The notes under the pieces are model-generated. The model was not told where the DNA came from. It did no database searches and saw only the letters and a program-made list of their open reading frames with translations. The position numbers and the translations under genes are program-made. This document shows, piece after piece, positions 23,867 through 33,283 of a stretch of DNA of 64,000 nucleotides. The stretch comes from Ferribacterium limneticum (GTDB taxonomy: Bacteria > Pseudomonadota > Gammaproteobacteria > Burkholderiales > Rhodocyclaceae): contig NZ_CP075190.1 of NCBI RefSeq assembly GCF_020510585.1, positions 3,346,001-3,410,000 of the forward strand, read 5' to 3'. Within the stretch, counting starts at the first letter, position 1. Each line of letters opens with the position of its first letter.

Positions 23867-25153
23867 ATGAACACAGATTCTCTCTCCGCCAGCCCTCGTC
23901 CATCCACCTTGGAAGACAAACGAATACCTGTGACCCTGCTCACCGGTTTCCTCGGCGCAGGAAAAACCACACTGCTTAACCATCTCGTACACCTTCCGGA
24001 GATGACTGGTGCAGCGGTATTGATCAATGAATTTGGAGAGATTGGAATCGACCATCATCTGGTCGATAAGGTAGATGAGACCTTAATGATTCTTGACTCG
24101 GGTTGTCTGTGCTGCAGCGTTCAAGGAGATCTGCTAAAGGCACTCAAGAATCTTGCTGACAGAAGCTCAAAACGTGAAATCCCCCCTGTATCTAGAGTAC
24201 TCATCGAAACCACGGGGCTTGCCGATCCCATACCGGTGATTTACACGCTTATGCAGGAATGGTTCATCTCGGCCCGCTACCGCTGCGATGGCGTCATAAC
24301 TGCAGTTGACGCCACGCATGCCACGATGCAACTGGAGTCCCATCCTGAAGCCGTGCGCCAGGTTGCAATGGCTGATCGATTGCTGATTACCAAAGGCGAC
24401 CTTGCTGATACCAACACCCGATTAGAGCTAAACAGAAAGCTAGACACCCTTAATCCAAGCGCAAAAAGAATCGAGGTTCCGCATGGCCGTGTTAGCCCGG
24501 ATGCATTATTTGGATGCGGCATCTACACGTCAGTCGGCAAAGTATCTGATGTCGCGACTTGGCTCGGGGAAGAACAAATTCGCGATCAGAATATCCGTCA
24601 AGCCGAACTAAATGGCCCGTTGAACTGGCGAGGCAAGGGAACACGTGTAACACAGGAAAATAGGCACAATGCGGGAAGACATGACAACTCGGTCAAGAGT
24701 TTTGTTGTCGAGTTCAACACGCAAACTCCTTGGTACGAGTTCGCGCAAGCCATGGGCCATGTCCTTGCAACATACGGTACTCGAATACTCAGGGTCAAAG
24801 GCCTTATGGACATAATTGGCGACCCACTTCCACGTGTAATCCACTGCGTGCAAGACGTCGCCTACCCTCCCATCAATCTCGCAAAATGGCCAACCCAAAG
24901 CCCTTTTGTTGATCATCGAGGCCGGCTAGTTTTTATTGTTCGGGACTTAAGTCAGGCCGAGGTTGAAGATATAAAAGGGGCTTTTGAAAATCTTTCAAGC
25001 AAAGCTTCTAGACAGCTAAAAGATACACCTTTCCCTTTACCGACTATCTGCTGGCTAAGCCATAACACGCCAAGTAGCCATTCATCCGCTATTCAACTAG
25101 ATGGATGGAACATACAAGTCAAGGGTTTGGGAAAACGGCAAACATACACTTAG
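23867..25153 (+). CDS. CobW/COG0523-family GTPase, putative metallochaperone
   Basis: This 428-residue P-loop GTPase has Walker A GFLGAGKTT (residues 27-35), the metal-binding CLCC motif (80-83, followed by SVQGDL), the switch-like ETTGLADP (114-121) and TKGDLAD as the guanine-specificity region. A C-terminal CobW domain follows. COG0523 proteins deliver zinc, cobalt or iron to client enzymes. Its position divergent to apcABCDE, with its own -24/-12 promoter, suggests that the client is the metal-containing carboxylase. This is inferred, since no Zur box was seen. The charged histidine segments common in the family are weak here. AAAAGG precedes the ATG by about nine bases. Confidence 0.85.
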   Translation: MNTDSLSASPRPSTLEDKRIPVTLLTGFLGAGKTTLLNHLVHLPEMTGAAVLINEFGEIGIDHHLVDKVDETLMILDSGCLCCSVQGDLLKALKNLADRSSKREIPPVSRVLIETTGLADPIPVIYTLMQEWFISARYRCDGVITAVDATHATMQLESHPEAVRQVAMADRLLITKGDLADTNTRLELNRKLDTLNPSAKRIEVPHGRVSPDALFGCGIYTSVGKVSDVATWLGEEQIRDQNIRQAELNGPLNWRGKGTRVTQENRHNAGRHDNSVKSFVVEFNTQTPWYEFAQAMGHVLATYGTRILRVKGLMDIIGDPLPRVIHCVQDVAYPPINLAKWPTQSPFVDHRGRLVFIVRDLSQAEVEDIKGAFENLSSKASRQLKDTPFPLPTICWLSHNTPSSHSSAIQLDGWNIQVKGLGKRQTYT

Positions 25154-25220
25154 CCGGTATCGCAGCACTGAAAAACATTGTCGCAGTCTGCAAGCGGTCG
25201 TTATTAACCCGGAAATAAAA

Positions 25221-25246
25221 TCCGTCACTCCCGCTTTTGCGGGAAT
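25221..25246. repeat. REP-like hairpin
   Basis: TCCCGC-TTTT-GCGGGA, preceded by CCGTCAC and followed by AATT, resembles the dispersed CGTCATTCCCGC-type palindromes found between genes in many proteobacteria. It lies 70 bp downstream of the CobW-like gene. It might help end that transcript, but it has no T-tract. Confidence 0.4.
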
Positions 25247-25401
25247 TACTAAGTCTCGTCCAAAAGATTGCCTATTTAATATAACCGTTCGCTAAGTTAT
25301 CAATTGGCCGCGCGTATCCGGAGATGGAATTAGTTACTAGAAATCAATTAGAAGCGCGATTCGATGCGCCAAGAATATATATCACACCAAAGGAGATAAT
25401 A

Positions 25402-26703
25402 ATGTGGGTAAGACGAAAAACCTTGAACTCCTCCTTGGAGAAGGCTGCTACGGCATTGCTTCAAGAGGAGATTATTCAAGGTGAAGCAAAAGCCGGGGTT
25501 ACTAGCCTCTTAGTGGAGGCATCCAATAAGACTTTGGGAAATCTCCGCGATGCGAGGCTTGCGGTAGTTGATGCGTTGAAAAATAACCATATCCTATCTG
25601 GACGGGTAATGGCGCTAGAGGCCGAGAAGGAGCTTCTCCAAACCAGACTGGATCTAATACTTCGTGCGACCAACGATGGTCTCTGGGACATGCTAAATCC
25701 AACGCAACCAATTGGTATGGAGCATGAAATTTGGTGGTCAGATCAGCTCCGAAATTTACTCGGATTTCAATGCGAGGAAGAATTTCCTAATGTACTAAAT
25801 AGCTGGGCCGAGAGATTGCATCCAGAAGATAGGTCGATGGCACTATCGGCTTTTTCATCTCATCTAAACGATTACTCTGGTCGGACACCATACGATGTCA
25901 CTTACCGGCTCGCCACAAAAAGTGGTGAATACCGCTGGTTCAGGGCGCGCGGGGAAACGATTCGCGATAGCTCGGGAAAACCTTTGCGGGTTGCTGGCTC
26001 GATGACCGACATTTCGGATGAAATGGCGTCTAGAAAGGAATTGGACACTGCATTGACGCGCTTTGAACTTTCCTTGGAAATGTTAAGTGATGGCTTGTGG
26101 GATATGGAGGTGGTTGCCGGAGATCCAGTCAATTCAAAAAATGCATTCTGGTGGTCAAATCAACTGCGAAGACTATTGGGGTATGCAACTGTTGAAGAAT
26201 TTCCAGATGTCCTGGACAGTTGGTTGTCCAAAGTCCATCCAGACGATAAAAAGGAGGTTCTAGACGCATTTACTCAGCATCTTTCGGATCGAACCGGTAG
26301 AACACCTTATGACATCGAATACCGTATCTGTTGTAAAGATGGCGCCTATCGTTGGTTTAGGGCCAAGGGGCAGACGAGGCGCGGTCCAGATGGGACGCCG
26401 CTACGTGTAGTGGGAGCTTTAACAAATATCCAGGCAGCAAGGCATGAACAAGAGCTTCAACAAAGCGAAATGACGCAGCGTATTCAGCTCGAAAACCACC
26501 TTGCAAAGGTGTCTGAGATTATGCTGACAATTAAAGATATAGCTAATCAGACTAATCTCTTGGCCCTTAATGCCGCAATTGAAGCTGCTCGAGCCGGAGA
26601 ATGGGGCCGGGGCTTTGCCGTTGTTGCCGACGAAGTCCGGAAACTTGCTGAGCGAACTCGAGAAGCGACAGAGTATGTGGCGAAAATGAGGCCGCCCCAA
26701 TAA
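25402..26703 (+). CDS. Cytoplasmic PAS-PAS chemoreceptor-like protein, C-terminally truncated
   Basis: This 433-residue protein has no transmembrane segments. An N-terminal helical region is followed by two closely similar PAS (PAS_3-type) domains at about 83-203 and 220-342 (both with GLWDM, WWS-QLR-LLG, HPEDR/HPDDK, YRWFRA). Next comes the hairpin tip of a methyl-accepting chemotaxis domain at about 365-430 ([20 protein letters not shown] and [18 protein letters not shown]). It stops at MRPPQ, soon after the tip, so the returning coiled-coil helix is mostly missing. The ATG at 25402 has AAAGGAG six bases upstream. The 3-prime end abuts sequence that looks like a recombination scar beside a tRNA-Leu. 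Some short receptors of this type may be functional, so loss of function is not certain. Confidence 0.8.
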   Translation: MWVRRKTLNSSLEKAATALLQEEIIQGEAKAGVTSLLVEASNKTLGNLRDARLAVVDALKNNHILSGRVMALEAEKELLQTRLDLILRATNDGLWDMLNPTQPIGMEHEIWWSDQLRNLLGFQCEEEFPNVLNSWAERLHPEDRSMALSAFSSHLNDYSGRTPYDVTYRLATKSGEYRWFRARGETIRDSSGKPLRVAGSMTDISDEMASRKELDTALTRFELSLEMLSDGLWDMEVVAGDPVNSKNAFWWSNQLRRLLGYATVEEFPDVLDSWLSKVHPDDKKEVLDAFTQHLSDRTGRTPYDIEYRICCKDGAYRWFRAKGQTRRGPDGTPLRVVGALTNIQAARHEQELQQSEMTQRIQLENHLAKVSEIMLTIKDIANQTNLLALNAAIEAARAGEWGRGFAVVADEVRKLAERTREATEYVAKMRPPQ

Positions 26704-26894
26704 CAACTCAATGCGCATGGCATTCCATTCAAAAATGCCATGGCCCTTTCTTTCCAGGCTTGGCATTGCGTATGGCCGAATCGGTAAGCGGCGCTGGTAG
26801 CTCCCTTTGGCTATCATGAGTTACCCCATAGAGTTACCCCTGACAAAGTGCGGGTGCTGTTGGACGAAGTCCCCGCTTACCGGATAAATAGGCG
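26704..26894. other. Probable recombination scar next to tRNA-Leu(GAG)
   Basis: On the minus strand two GGGGTAACTC words (26817-26842) are followed by an ATG at 26817 opening a frame of about 45 sensible codons (MIAKGSYQRRLPIRPYAMP…). That frame then runs into the antisense of the chemoreceptor-like gene. The layout (tRNA, terminator, GGGGTAAC repeats, open frame) mirrors that downstream of tRNA-Leu(CAA) at 57575, where an integrase follows. I read it as the remnant of a departed or deleted integrative element. Confidence 0.4.
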
Positions 26895-26920
26895 ATAAAA
26901 AACCCGCACTTAGGCGGGTT
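26895..26920 (-). terminator. Terminator of tRNA-Leu(GAG)
   Basis: On the minus strand AACCCGC-CTAAGT-GCGGGTT is followed by TTTT, starting 36 nt beyond the tRNA 3-prime end. Confidence 0.85.
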
Positions 26921-26955
26921 ATCAGGACTTCAACGTACTGCATAAAACTAGTTAT

Positions 26956-27040
26956 TGGTGCCTTGGGCGAGACTCGAACTCGCACAGCTTGCGCCACTAC
27001 CCCCTCAAGATAGCGTGTCTACCAATTTCACCACCAAGGC
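26956..27040 (-). tRNA. tRNA-Leu(GAG)
   Basis: This is an 85-nt tRNA on the minus strand. The acceptor stem GCCTTGG pairs with CCAAGGC, with the discriminator A and an encoded CCA end. The D-arm contains AAATTGGTAGACAC. The anticodon stem CTATC/GGTAG encloses TTGAGGG, giving the anticodon GAG. A long variable arm and the T-arm GCGAGTTCGAGTCTCGC are present, as in class II leucine tRNAs. Confidence 0.95.
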
Positions 27041-27187
27041 TACGGCATCCGGGGATGCTTGCGTGTTTTGTACATCGAGGAAGGGGCGCGATTCTAGCGG
27101 GAAATCGGCGCGCCGTTAAGCCCCTTGGCGAGAAAAAAGTTTGCAAGAGCACTCATCAATTCGCTTTTCATCGACAAGGAGAGCAAT

Positions 27188-29608
27188 TCACACCGCCGCC
27201 ACATGAGGTGGCGTTGCCTTGGAAATTTTGTCATTGGCTGATTCTTTCCCGCCCCCGCTTTTCGCAACCCATTTGTACAGGGTTGCGTAGAGATGTTCCG
27301 GACTGACCGGCTTGCTGATGAAATCGTTCATCCCGGCATCCAGACATTTCACCTTGTCTTCCGCAAAGGTGTTGGCGGTCATGGCCAGGATGGGCGTGGT
27401 TGCGCACTTGGCCAGGCGCCGGATACGCTGCGTGGCTTCGATGCCGTCCATATTGGGCATCTGCATGTCCATCAGGATCAGCGCGTAGTTGTTTTTCCCG
27501 GCCAGAGCCAGGGCCTCGACACCATCGGCTGCGGTGTCCACCTGCCAGTCGATATCGGTCAGCAGTTCCCTGGTGATTTCCTGGTTGATCGGTTCGTCCT
27601 CGGCGAGCAGGACTGACAGCGCCGGGTAGTCGTGCTTGAGGCGAAGTTCTGCGGCATCGGGCAAGGGAGCTTGAACCACCTCTTCATTGCCAGCCGGGTT
27701 CTTGCGGAGTCGCACGGTGAACCAGAAGGTGCTGCCGACCCCCTGGCGACTTTCGGCCCCGGCCTCACCGCCCATCAACCTGGCCAGTCGCTTGGTAATG
27801 GCCAGCCCCAGTCCGGTGCCGCCGTATTTCCGGGTGGTGCTGTTGTCGGCCTGCTCGAAAGCCGAGAACAGCCGGCCCATGGCTTCCTTGGCGATACCGA
27901 TACCGGTATCGACGACTTCGAAACGTAGCATGACGCTGTCGTCAGCTTCATCAACCAGTTTTACCCGGAGCGTGACACTGCCGGTTTCGGTGAACTTGAC
28001 GGCGTTGATGGCGTAATTGAGCAGCGCCTGTTGCAGCCGGGTGACGTCACCCAACAGGTGGGCCGGCAGCGGGTCGACTTCGCTGCGCAGATCCAGACCT
28101 TTGGCCTCGACCTGTTCGCGCAGCATGGAGGCAACATTGCCGAGAATGGCCTCGATCTTGACCGCCGACTCTTCCAGCTCGAATTTACCAGCCTCGACTT
28201 TCGAGATATCCAGAATGGTGTTGATGATATTGAGCAGGTGGGTGCTGGCCCCTTGCAGCTTGTCGAGGCGCTCGCTCTGTTCGGGTGTCAGGCCGCCGCG
28301 CCGGATCATGTGGGCGAGGCCGGTAATGGCGTTGAGCGGTGTGCGGATTTCGTGCGACATGTTGGCCAGGAATGTGCTCTTCGCGATATTGGCAGCTTCG
28401 GCCTCTTCCTTGGCCTGCGAGAGTTCGGCCGTGCGCACGGCGACCAGTTGTTCGAGATGAACCCGGTAGCGTTCGAGTTCCTCGGCGGCATGCTTGACAT
28501 CGGTGATGTCCTCGGAAATGCCGAGCAGGAACACAGGCTTACCTTCGGCATTGCGTAGTGCCAATTTCTTGGTGTGCAGGATGCGCGGTTGACCGTGGCG
28601 CGGCGTGATGTTTTCTTCCGGAATGTCGGTGAGCGCGGTCGAGGCGAGTACTTCGCGATCCTTGCTGGAAAAGAAGTCAGCCTGTTCCTTGGTGAAGAAG
28701 TCGTGGTCGTTCTTGCCCAGGAGTTCCTGGCGGTCATAGCCGAGCAATTGTTCCCCGGCCTTGTTGAAGAGCACGAAGCGCAAATCGTCGGCACGCTTCA
28801 GGAAGATCATGTTGGGGATATTTTCGATGATCGAATTGAGCAGATGGCTGGAACTACGGATTTCCTCTTCGTTGCGGCGGTGTTGCTTGAGCAATTCGCC
28901 GACCTTTTCGGTCATCGAGTTGATGCCGTACTGCAATTCGCCCAACTCGTCGTTTGTCGATACAGGGATGCGGGCATCTAGGTTGCCACCCTCGACCTGT
29001 TTGAGGATGGTGAGCGAGTGCCGAATGCGGCGGGTGACCAGGCGTTGGGCGAAAAACAGGATGGCCAGCGAACTGAGCAAAATGAACAGCGCCGAGCCGA
29101 AGATGCCCCACTGGGCGATTGAGCGCTTTTGGGCGTTGATTGCGCTGATATCGATCTGGAACGCGGCGATATAGAGAAGCGCGTTGCTGACCGGATGATG
29201 GATATGCATGACGGCGGTCAGACTATCGCCGTTGATTATCGACTGCTGATCGGGGGCGTCGGCGGCCAGCCAGCGCTCGTCGAATCCGGGAACACTGCCT
29301 GCCTTGCGGCCGAGATGAACCGGGTCGGTCGAGATAATGACGCGGCCATTGCCGCCGACAACAACCGCCTGGGTGCAGGGCGCAGCGAGCAATTGGCCGA
29401 TCAGTTCGCGCCGCGACAGGGCGGTTGGTGCCAGTTCATCGTTACTGATCATGCGCCCGAGCAATTGGAGGCGCGACTGGAGATACTCATCGGCGGCGGT
29501 GCTGTAGCGGTCGATGTAGAAGCCGCCGAGAGCGCCAAAGGCGGCAAGTTCGACACCGATGACGAGCAAGGCGATGCGGGCGATGAGACCAAAATGGAAA
29601 ATTTTCAT
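27188..29608 (-). CDS. Hybrid sensor histidine kinase (HAMP-PAS-HisKA-HATPase-REC)
   Basis: This 806-residue membrane kinase has transmembrane helices at about 9-30 and 166-188 around a periplasmic domain of about 135 residues. HAMP (about 190-240), PAS (about 255-375), a coiled coil and HisKA with the phospho-acceptor His419 in [12 protein letters not shown] follow. HATPase has DTGIGI and [10 protein letters not shown], and a C-terminal receiver domain has the phospho-acceptor Asp in [14 protein letters not shown]. Its start overlaps the stop of the preceding periplasmic binding protein gene by 4 bp, so the two are translated together and the binding protein probably feeds a ligand signal to this kinase. 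There is no output domain and no response regulator gene nearby. Confidence 0.92.
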   Translation of the reverse strand: MKIFHFGLIARIALLVIGVELAAFGALGGFYIDRYSTAADEYLQSRLQLLGRMISNDELAPTALSRRELIGQLLAAPCTQAVVVGGNGRVIISTDPVHLGRKAGSVPGFDERWLAADAPDQQSIINGDSLTAVMHIHHPVSNALLYIAAFQIDISAINAQKRSIAQWGIFGSALFILLSSLAILFFAQRLVTRRIRHSLTILKQVEGGNLDARIPVSTNDELGELQYGINSMTEKVGELLKQHRRNEEEIRSSSHLLNSIIENIPNMIFLKRADDLRFVLFNKAGEQLLGYDRQELLGKNDHDFFTKEQADFFSSKDREVLASTALTDIPEENITPRHGQPRILHTKKLALRNAEGKPVFLLGISEDITDVKHAAEELERYRVHLEQLVAVRTAELSQAKEEAEAANIAKSTFLANMSHEIRTPLNAITGLAHMIRRGGLTPEQSERLDKLQGASTHLLNIINTILDISKVEAGKFELEESAVKIEAILGNVASMLREQVEAKGLDLRSEVDPLPAHLLGDVTRLQQALLNYAINAVKFTETGSVTLRVKLVDEADDSVMLRFEVVDTGIGIAKEAMGRLFSAFEQADNSTTRKYGGTGLGLAITKRLARLMGGEAGAESRQGVGSTFWFTVRLRKNPAGNEEVVQAPLPDAAELRLKHDYPALSVLLAEDEPINQEITRELLTDIDWQVDTAADGVEALALAGKNNYALILMDMQMPNMDGIEATQRIRRLAKCATTPILAMTANTFAEDKVKCLDAGMNDFISKPVSPEHLYATLYKWVAKSGGGKESANDKISKATPPHVAAV

Positions 29609-30873
29609 GGGGTGTTGCGGGGCGTGCTGCTCAGCGGCTCCAGACGTGTTGCGGTTTCACCCTCGAAGCGGGATTGCTCGGGCGGAATATGGCCGAGAAT
29701 TTCCAGACCGAGCTCAGGGCGGGCTGCCCGCGGGTTCCAGCGGGCAATGTAGATGCTCTGTTGAACGTGGTGGCTGACCGGATCCATGAAGGCATCGGAA
29801 TCCTGCATGCCGTCCCGCGCCGTCCGCCGGTATTTTTCGAGTTGGGCGATGACGGCATGGTTGTCAGTCGTCCCGGCTTTTTCAATCGCGGCGAGCAGGG
29901 CCTTGGTGGCGAGATAGGCGGCGTGGGTCACATCGCCCGGATAATCCAGCTTGGTGTGGCCATAGCGCTGGCGATAACGCGCGACGAATTCGGCGGTGCC
30001 CGGGGTTTTCAGGTTCCAGGCCCAGGTCGTGGCAAACAGCGGTCGTGGCGTTCCTGGCGCCGGATAGAGCTCCTCCCAGTCCACTTCGCCGACGATCCAA
30101 GATTGCCGTTCAAGAACTTGCGGATCAATCTGGGCAAAAAGCTTGATCTGGTTGTCGCCGCTGATGCTGGTTACCACCGCATCAGCCGGGATGGCGGCGA
30201 CTTTGGTCAGGATCGCAGTCGGGTCGGGCAAGGTCTCGGGGGCCAGCACTTCGCCAACCACCGTGCCGCCGGATTCGGCGATGTATTGACGGCTGGCGGC
30301 CGCGTTGTCCTTGCCCCAGACATTGTCCTCGGTCAGCAGCACCACCCGTTTTGACTGGCGATTGGCTAGGGCGTACTTGATCAGGGCGCGATAAACATTG
30401 GCTCCATGCGCGTCGAAAACAAACTTTGTGCGATGGGCGTTCTCGACCGATTCGGAAGGCGCCGAGGAATTGGTATTGATGAAAATGGTGCCGTATTTCT
30501 GGCAAACGGCCGACATGCTGGCGGCCACGCCGGAACTGATGGCTCCGACGAGAAAGGCCGCCTTGGTCCGGGTAATCAGTTCATCGGCGACCCGTGCCGC
30601 CTGTTTTCCATCCAGGCTCGGGTCGCGCGCAACGAGGATGATTTCGCGTCCGAGAACACCGCCGCGCTGGTTGAATTCTTCAATCGCCAACTCGCTGCCA
30701 CGGCGGTCGGCCTCGGCGTGCAGGGCGAAACGCCCGGTGGTCGGCGCGACGTGGGCGATAACCAGCGGCTCGCCACGTTCGGCGGCGTGCGCCAGCCAAC
30801 CCGGCCCGTTGCCTAAAACCAGCAACAGGATAATCAACGCCCTCCCGAACGTTGTCGGCATGCATTTAGTCAT
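29605..30873 (-). CDS. Periplasmic binding protein (Leu/Ile/Val-type), sensor partner
   Basis: This 422-residue type I periplasmic binding protein has a signal peptide of about 30 residues ([19 protein letters not shown]). The two-lobe fold is seen as [38 protein letters not shown] and [20 protein letters not shown]. No permease or ATPase genes are adjacent. The gene is instead coupled (ATGA overlap) to a hybrid histidine kinase, so ligand sensing rather than uptake is likely. The ligand is unknown, though the family binds branched amino acids, amides and aromatic acids. A copy of the dispersed 37-bp repeat lies between it and the upstream SpmAB gene. Confidence 0.88.
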   Translation of the reverse strand: MTKCMPTTFGRALIILLLVLGNGPGWLAHAAERGEPLVIAHVAPTTGRFALHAEADRRGSELAIEEFNQRGGVLGREIILVARDPSLDGKQAARVADELITRTKAAFLVGAISSGVAASMSAVCQKYGTIFINTNSSAPSESVENAHRTKFVFDAHGANVYRALIKYALANRQSKRVVLLTEDNVWGKDNAAASRQYIAESGGTVVGEVLAPETLPDPTAILTKVAAIPADAVVTSISGDNQIKLFAQIDPQVLERQSWIVGEVDWEELYPAPGTPRPLFATTWAWNLKTPGTAEFVARYRQRYGHTKLDYPGDVTHAAYLATKALLAAIEKAGTTDNHAVIAQLEKYRRTARDGMQDSDAFMDPVSHHVQQSIYIARWNPRAARPELGLEILGHIPPEQSRFEGETATRLEPLSSTPRNTP

Positions 30874-30933
30874 GACGAGCCATCACCTTTACGGTTGTTT
30901 GTATCTATTCTAGTCGCGGAGTGCGAGATCGGT

Positions 30934-30970
30934 ATTTCGTTTTTGGCCGTTTTTTCCAGTTGACCGTAGC
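30934..30970 (+). repeat. Dispersed repeat, copy A
   Basis: Read on the minus strand it begins GCTACGGTCAACTGGAAAAA and ends CGGCCAAAAACGAAAT. It differs from copy E (39891) at only three of about 37 positions. It fills the gap between the SpmAB-fusion stop and the binding-protein gene. In the plus frame it would read YFVFGRFFQLTVAN. Confidence 0.8.
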
Positions 30971-30979
30971 AAACCCTTG

Positions 30980-32224
30980 CTAGTGGTAGAAGGCGTAGCC
31001 GATCAGAATGGCGCCGACCAGCCCGACGGCGTCGGCGATCAGGCCACAGGCCAGGGCGTAGCGGGTTTTGGTGATATTCACGCTGCCGAAATAGACAGCC
31101 AGGACGTAGAAGGTGGTTTCGGTCGAACCCTGGATGATGGCGGCGAGTTTGCCCTGGAAGGAATCGACGCCGTAGGTGGTCATGACGTCGACCATGAGGC
31201 CACGGGCGCCGCTGCCGGAGAGCGTTTTCATGAGGCCGACCGGCAGCGCCGGGACGAAATCGTCGTTCATGCCGAGCGCCAGGACGAGGCTGCGGATGGC
31301 GCCGATCAGGTAATCCATGCCGCCGGTCGTGCGAAAAACCGAGATGGCAACGAGCATGGCGATCAGGTAGGGGATGATCTGCACTGCGACGCCGAAACCT
31401 TCCTTGGCGCCCTCGACGAAGCTTTCGTAGACGTCGATGCCGCGCCACGCGGCAACCGCGACAAAAAGGGCGATGATCGAGACGATCAAACCGCTGCCGA
31501 GCAGGCCGATCATTTGCGCCATTTGTTCCGGCGGCATGCCGGCCAGACAGAAATACAGCCCGCCCATGAGTGCCGCGAAGCCGGCGAAGAAGGCGAGAAC
31601 CGGTTTGCAGAACAGATTGATGCGCTGCCAGATGGCGACGGCGATCAGCCCGGCGCAGAAGGAAACGAAGGTGCCGAGGAGCGTCGGCAGAAAGATGTCG
31701 GCAGCGTTGAAGCCGACCAAGCCCTGCTTGAGGGCGATACTCTGGCGGATGGCGATGACCGTCGTCGGGATCAGCGTGATGCCGGCCGTATTGAGGACCA
31801 GGAACATGATCATCGGGTTGCTGGCGGTGTCCTTCTGCGGGTTGATTTCCTGCAGTTCGCGCATGGCCTTGAGACCGAGCGGGGTCGCCGCGTTGTCGAG
31901 GCCGAGCATGTTGGCGCTGACGTTCATGACGATGCTGCCGCTGGCCGGATGGCCAGCCGGAATGTCGGGAAAAACGCGGCGGAAGAAAGGCGCGACGAGG
32001 CGGCTGAAGAGTTCGATCAGCCCGCCCTTTTCACCGATTTTCATGATGCCCAGCCACAGGCTCATGACGCCGACCAGGCCGAGCGAAATGTCGAAACCGG
32101 TTTTGGCCGTATCGAACAGCCCGGTCAGGACGCGCGTGAAGATGTCGAGGTCGCCCTGCAGCAACTGCGCCACCGCCGCAACGAAGCCGACGAGGATGAA
32201 GGCGACCCAGATTTTATTGAGCAC
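30980..32224 (-). CDS. SpmA/SpmB fused nucleoside-recognition membrane protein
   Basis: This 414-residue inner-membrane protein has two Gate/nucleoside-recognition domains. The N-terminal half matches SpmA (SIVMNVSANMLGLDNAATPLG) and the C-terminal half SpmB (GSTETTFYVLAVYFGSVNITK near the end). The two are separate genes in Bacillus, where they affect spore core dehydration, and fused in many Gram-negatives, where the role is unknown and may be transport of small molecules. There is no sporulation context here, as expected. It is single or loosely linked to the downstream binding-protein/kinase pair, 106 bp away. Confidence 0.88.
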   Translation of the reverse strand: MLNKIWVAFILVGFVAAVAQLLQGDLDIFTRVLTGLFDTAKTGFDISLGLVGVMSLWLGIMKIGEKGGLIELFSRLVAPFFRRVFPDIPAGHPASGSIVMNVSANMLGLDNAATPLGLKAMRELQEINPQKDTASNPMIMFLVLNTAGITLIPTTVIAIRQSIALKQGLVGFNAADIFLPTLLGTFVSFCAGLIAVAIWQRINLFCKPVLAFFAGFAALMGGLYFCLAGMPPEQMAQMIGLLGSGLIVSIIALFVAVAAWRGIDVYESFVEGAKEGFGVAVQIIPYLIAMLVAISVFRTTGGMDYLIGAIRSLVLALGMNDDFVPALPVGLMKTLSGSGARGLMVDVMTTYGVDSFQGKLAAIIQGSTETTFYVLAVYFGSVNITKTRYALACGLIADAVGLVGAILIGYAFYH

Positions 32225-32281
32225 AGGCGGCGACGCGGGATGGTTGAAAGGCAGCCAGTCTAGCCGGCCGGCCGAGGACTG

Positions 32282-33007
32282 TCACCGCATTGGCATCGAG
32301 CAGGTTGGCAAACCCCAGGCAGCGCGCCGGGCTGCGTATTCCGCCTGCGGCAGTTGGACCAGCAAAGGCGCCGCCGAAGCATCGAGCCAGCCGGCGATTT
32401 CGCTCATGTCGGCCAGCGCCATCGCCGTGCAGCCGGCGGTCGGCACGCCCTGCCCCGCCCAGACATGCAGGAAGATGCACGAGCCGGCGCCGGGCACCGA
32501 CGGCTCGGCATTATGGGCGACGACGGCACCGACGGCATAGCGTTCGTCAGGCCTCAGCATGTCCTCGCACGACGCCCAGTCGGGGTCGGCCACGGTGGAT
32601 TGATCGACGATCCGGTTGTAATGCGCCGAAGCCGGGTCGTCGATGGCCTTGAGGTCAGGCGTCGCGGCCAGGTAGGTCAGCTTGGCAGCACGGGCAAACG
32701 GGCTGTCCGGCGCGGCGTAACCAAACAGCGCCGTGATGGCGAATATGCCGGCCGGCGCACAACCATCGCCCTCGCTCTTTTCCCGACCCTCGACCGGCGG
32801 GTGAAAGCCACGCCCCCAGGCCAGCCCGGCGCGGCCGAGGCTCACCGCAATCGCCGGCCCGACTGGCTGCCAGTCGCCGTCGTACCCCGTGCGCTCGAAG
32901 CGCTGCAACTGCGCAGCCTTGCTGTTCCAAGCTGGTGCAACGACGAGGATCAATTGCCGAGACGATGCAGCGATTGGCGAAGAGACGGTTGTAGGCGACG
33001 GCGGCAT
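32282..33007 (-). CDS. L,D-transpeptidase-like (YkuD-family) protein
   Basis: This 241-residue protein resembles the YkuD-type family with SRQLILVVAPAWNSKAAQLQRFE at the start of the domain. Other motifs are GDGCAPAGIFAITALFGYA and a catalytic-type motif C-terminal to HNAEPSVPGAGSCIFLHVW, namely GVPTAGCTAM (His, Gly and Cys as expected). The family acts on peptidoglycan peptides in the periplasm, but this reading has no signal peptide. The only in-frame ATG is at 33007 and a stop lies just upstream, within or beside repeat copy B. The 5-prime end may have been altered by the repeat, or the start lies in another frame through a frameshift. Confidence 0.75.
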   Translation of the reverse strand: MPPSPTTVSSPIAASSRQLILVVAPAWNSKAAQLQRFERTGYDGDWQPVGPAIAVSLGRAGLAWGRGFHPPVEGREKSEGDGCAPAGIFAITALFGYAAPDSPFARAAKLTYLAATPDLKAIDDPASAHYNRIVDQSTVADPDWASCEDMLRPDERYAVGAVVAHNAEPSVPGAGSCIFLHVWAGQGVPTAGCTAMALADMSEIAGWLDASAAPLLVQLPQAEYAARRAAWGLPTCSMPMR

Positions 33008-33034
33008 GCGGGCAACTCGGAAAGGTGATCGATG

Positions 33035-33071
33035 ATTTCATTTTTGGCCGATTTTTCCCGTCGACCGTGGG
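33035..33071 (+). repeat. Dispersed repeat, copy B
   Basis: Read on the minus strand it begins CCCACGGTCGACGGGAAAAA and ends CGGCCAAAAATGAAAT. It lies immediately upstream of the L,D-transpeptidase-like gene. In the plus frame it would read DFIFGRFFPSTVGLAN. Confidence 0.8.
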
Positions 33072-33187
33072 ACTCGCCAATTTTATGCCCGGCCCCGCGT
33101 CGCGTCTCGCCTGACGCCAACCCATGCCAAATCAATGCGCATCACTGCGGCATATCAGCACCCGCCGCCGCAACCGCTACTAAGTAC

Positions 33188-33223
33188 ATTTCAATTTTGG
33201 CCGTTTTCCCCGGTTGACCGTGG
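33188..33223 (+). repeat. Dispersed repeat, copy C
   Basis: Read on the minus strand it begins CCCACGGTCAACCGGGGAAA and ends CGGCCAAAATTGAAAT. It is the second copy within 155 bp and has the same orientation as copy B. The plus frame reads HFNFGRFPRLTVGLA. Confidence 0.78.
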
Positions 33224-33283
33224 GATTGGCGGCAAGATGGCAAACGAATAGCCAGCAGCCGGTCCACTCAGATTTCTGCCGCT

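Noticed and set aside
30977..32263. A long plus-strand open frame opposite the SpmAB-fusion gene
   Set aside because: It is very rich in Asp, Glu, Arg and His with no domain. This is the usual shadow of a GC-rich membrane-protein gene on the other strand. Similar shadows opposite nirN, the ABC transporter, cphA and nirS were also rejected.
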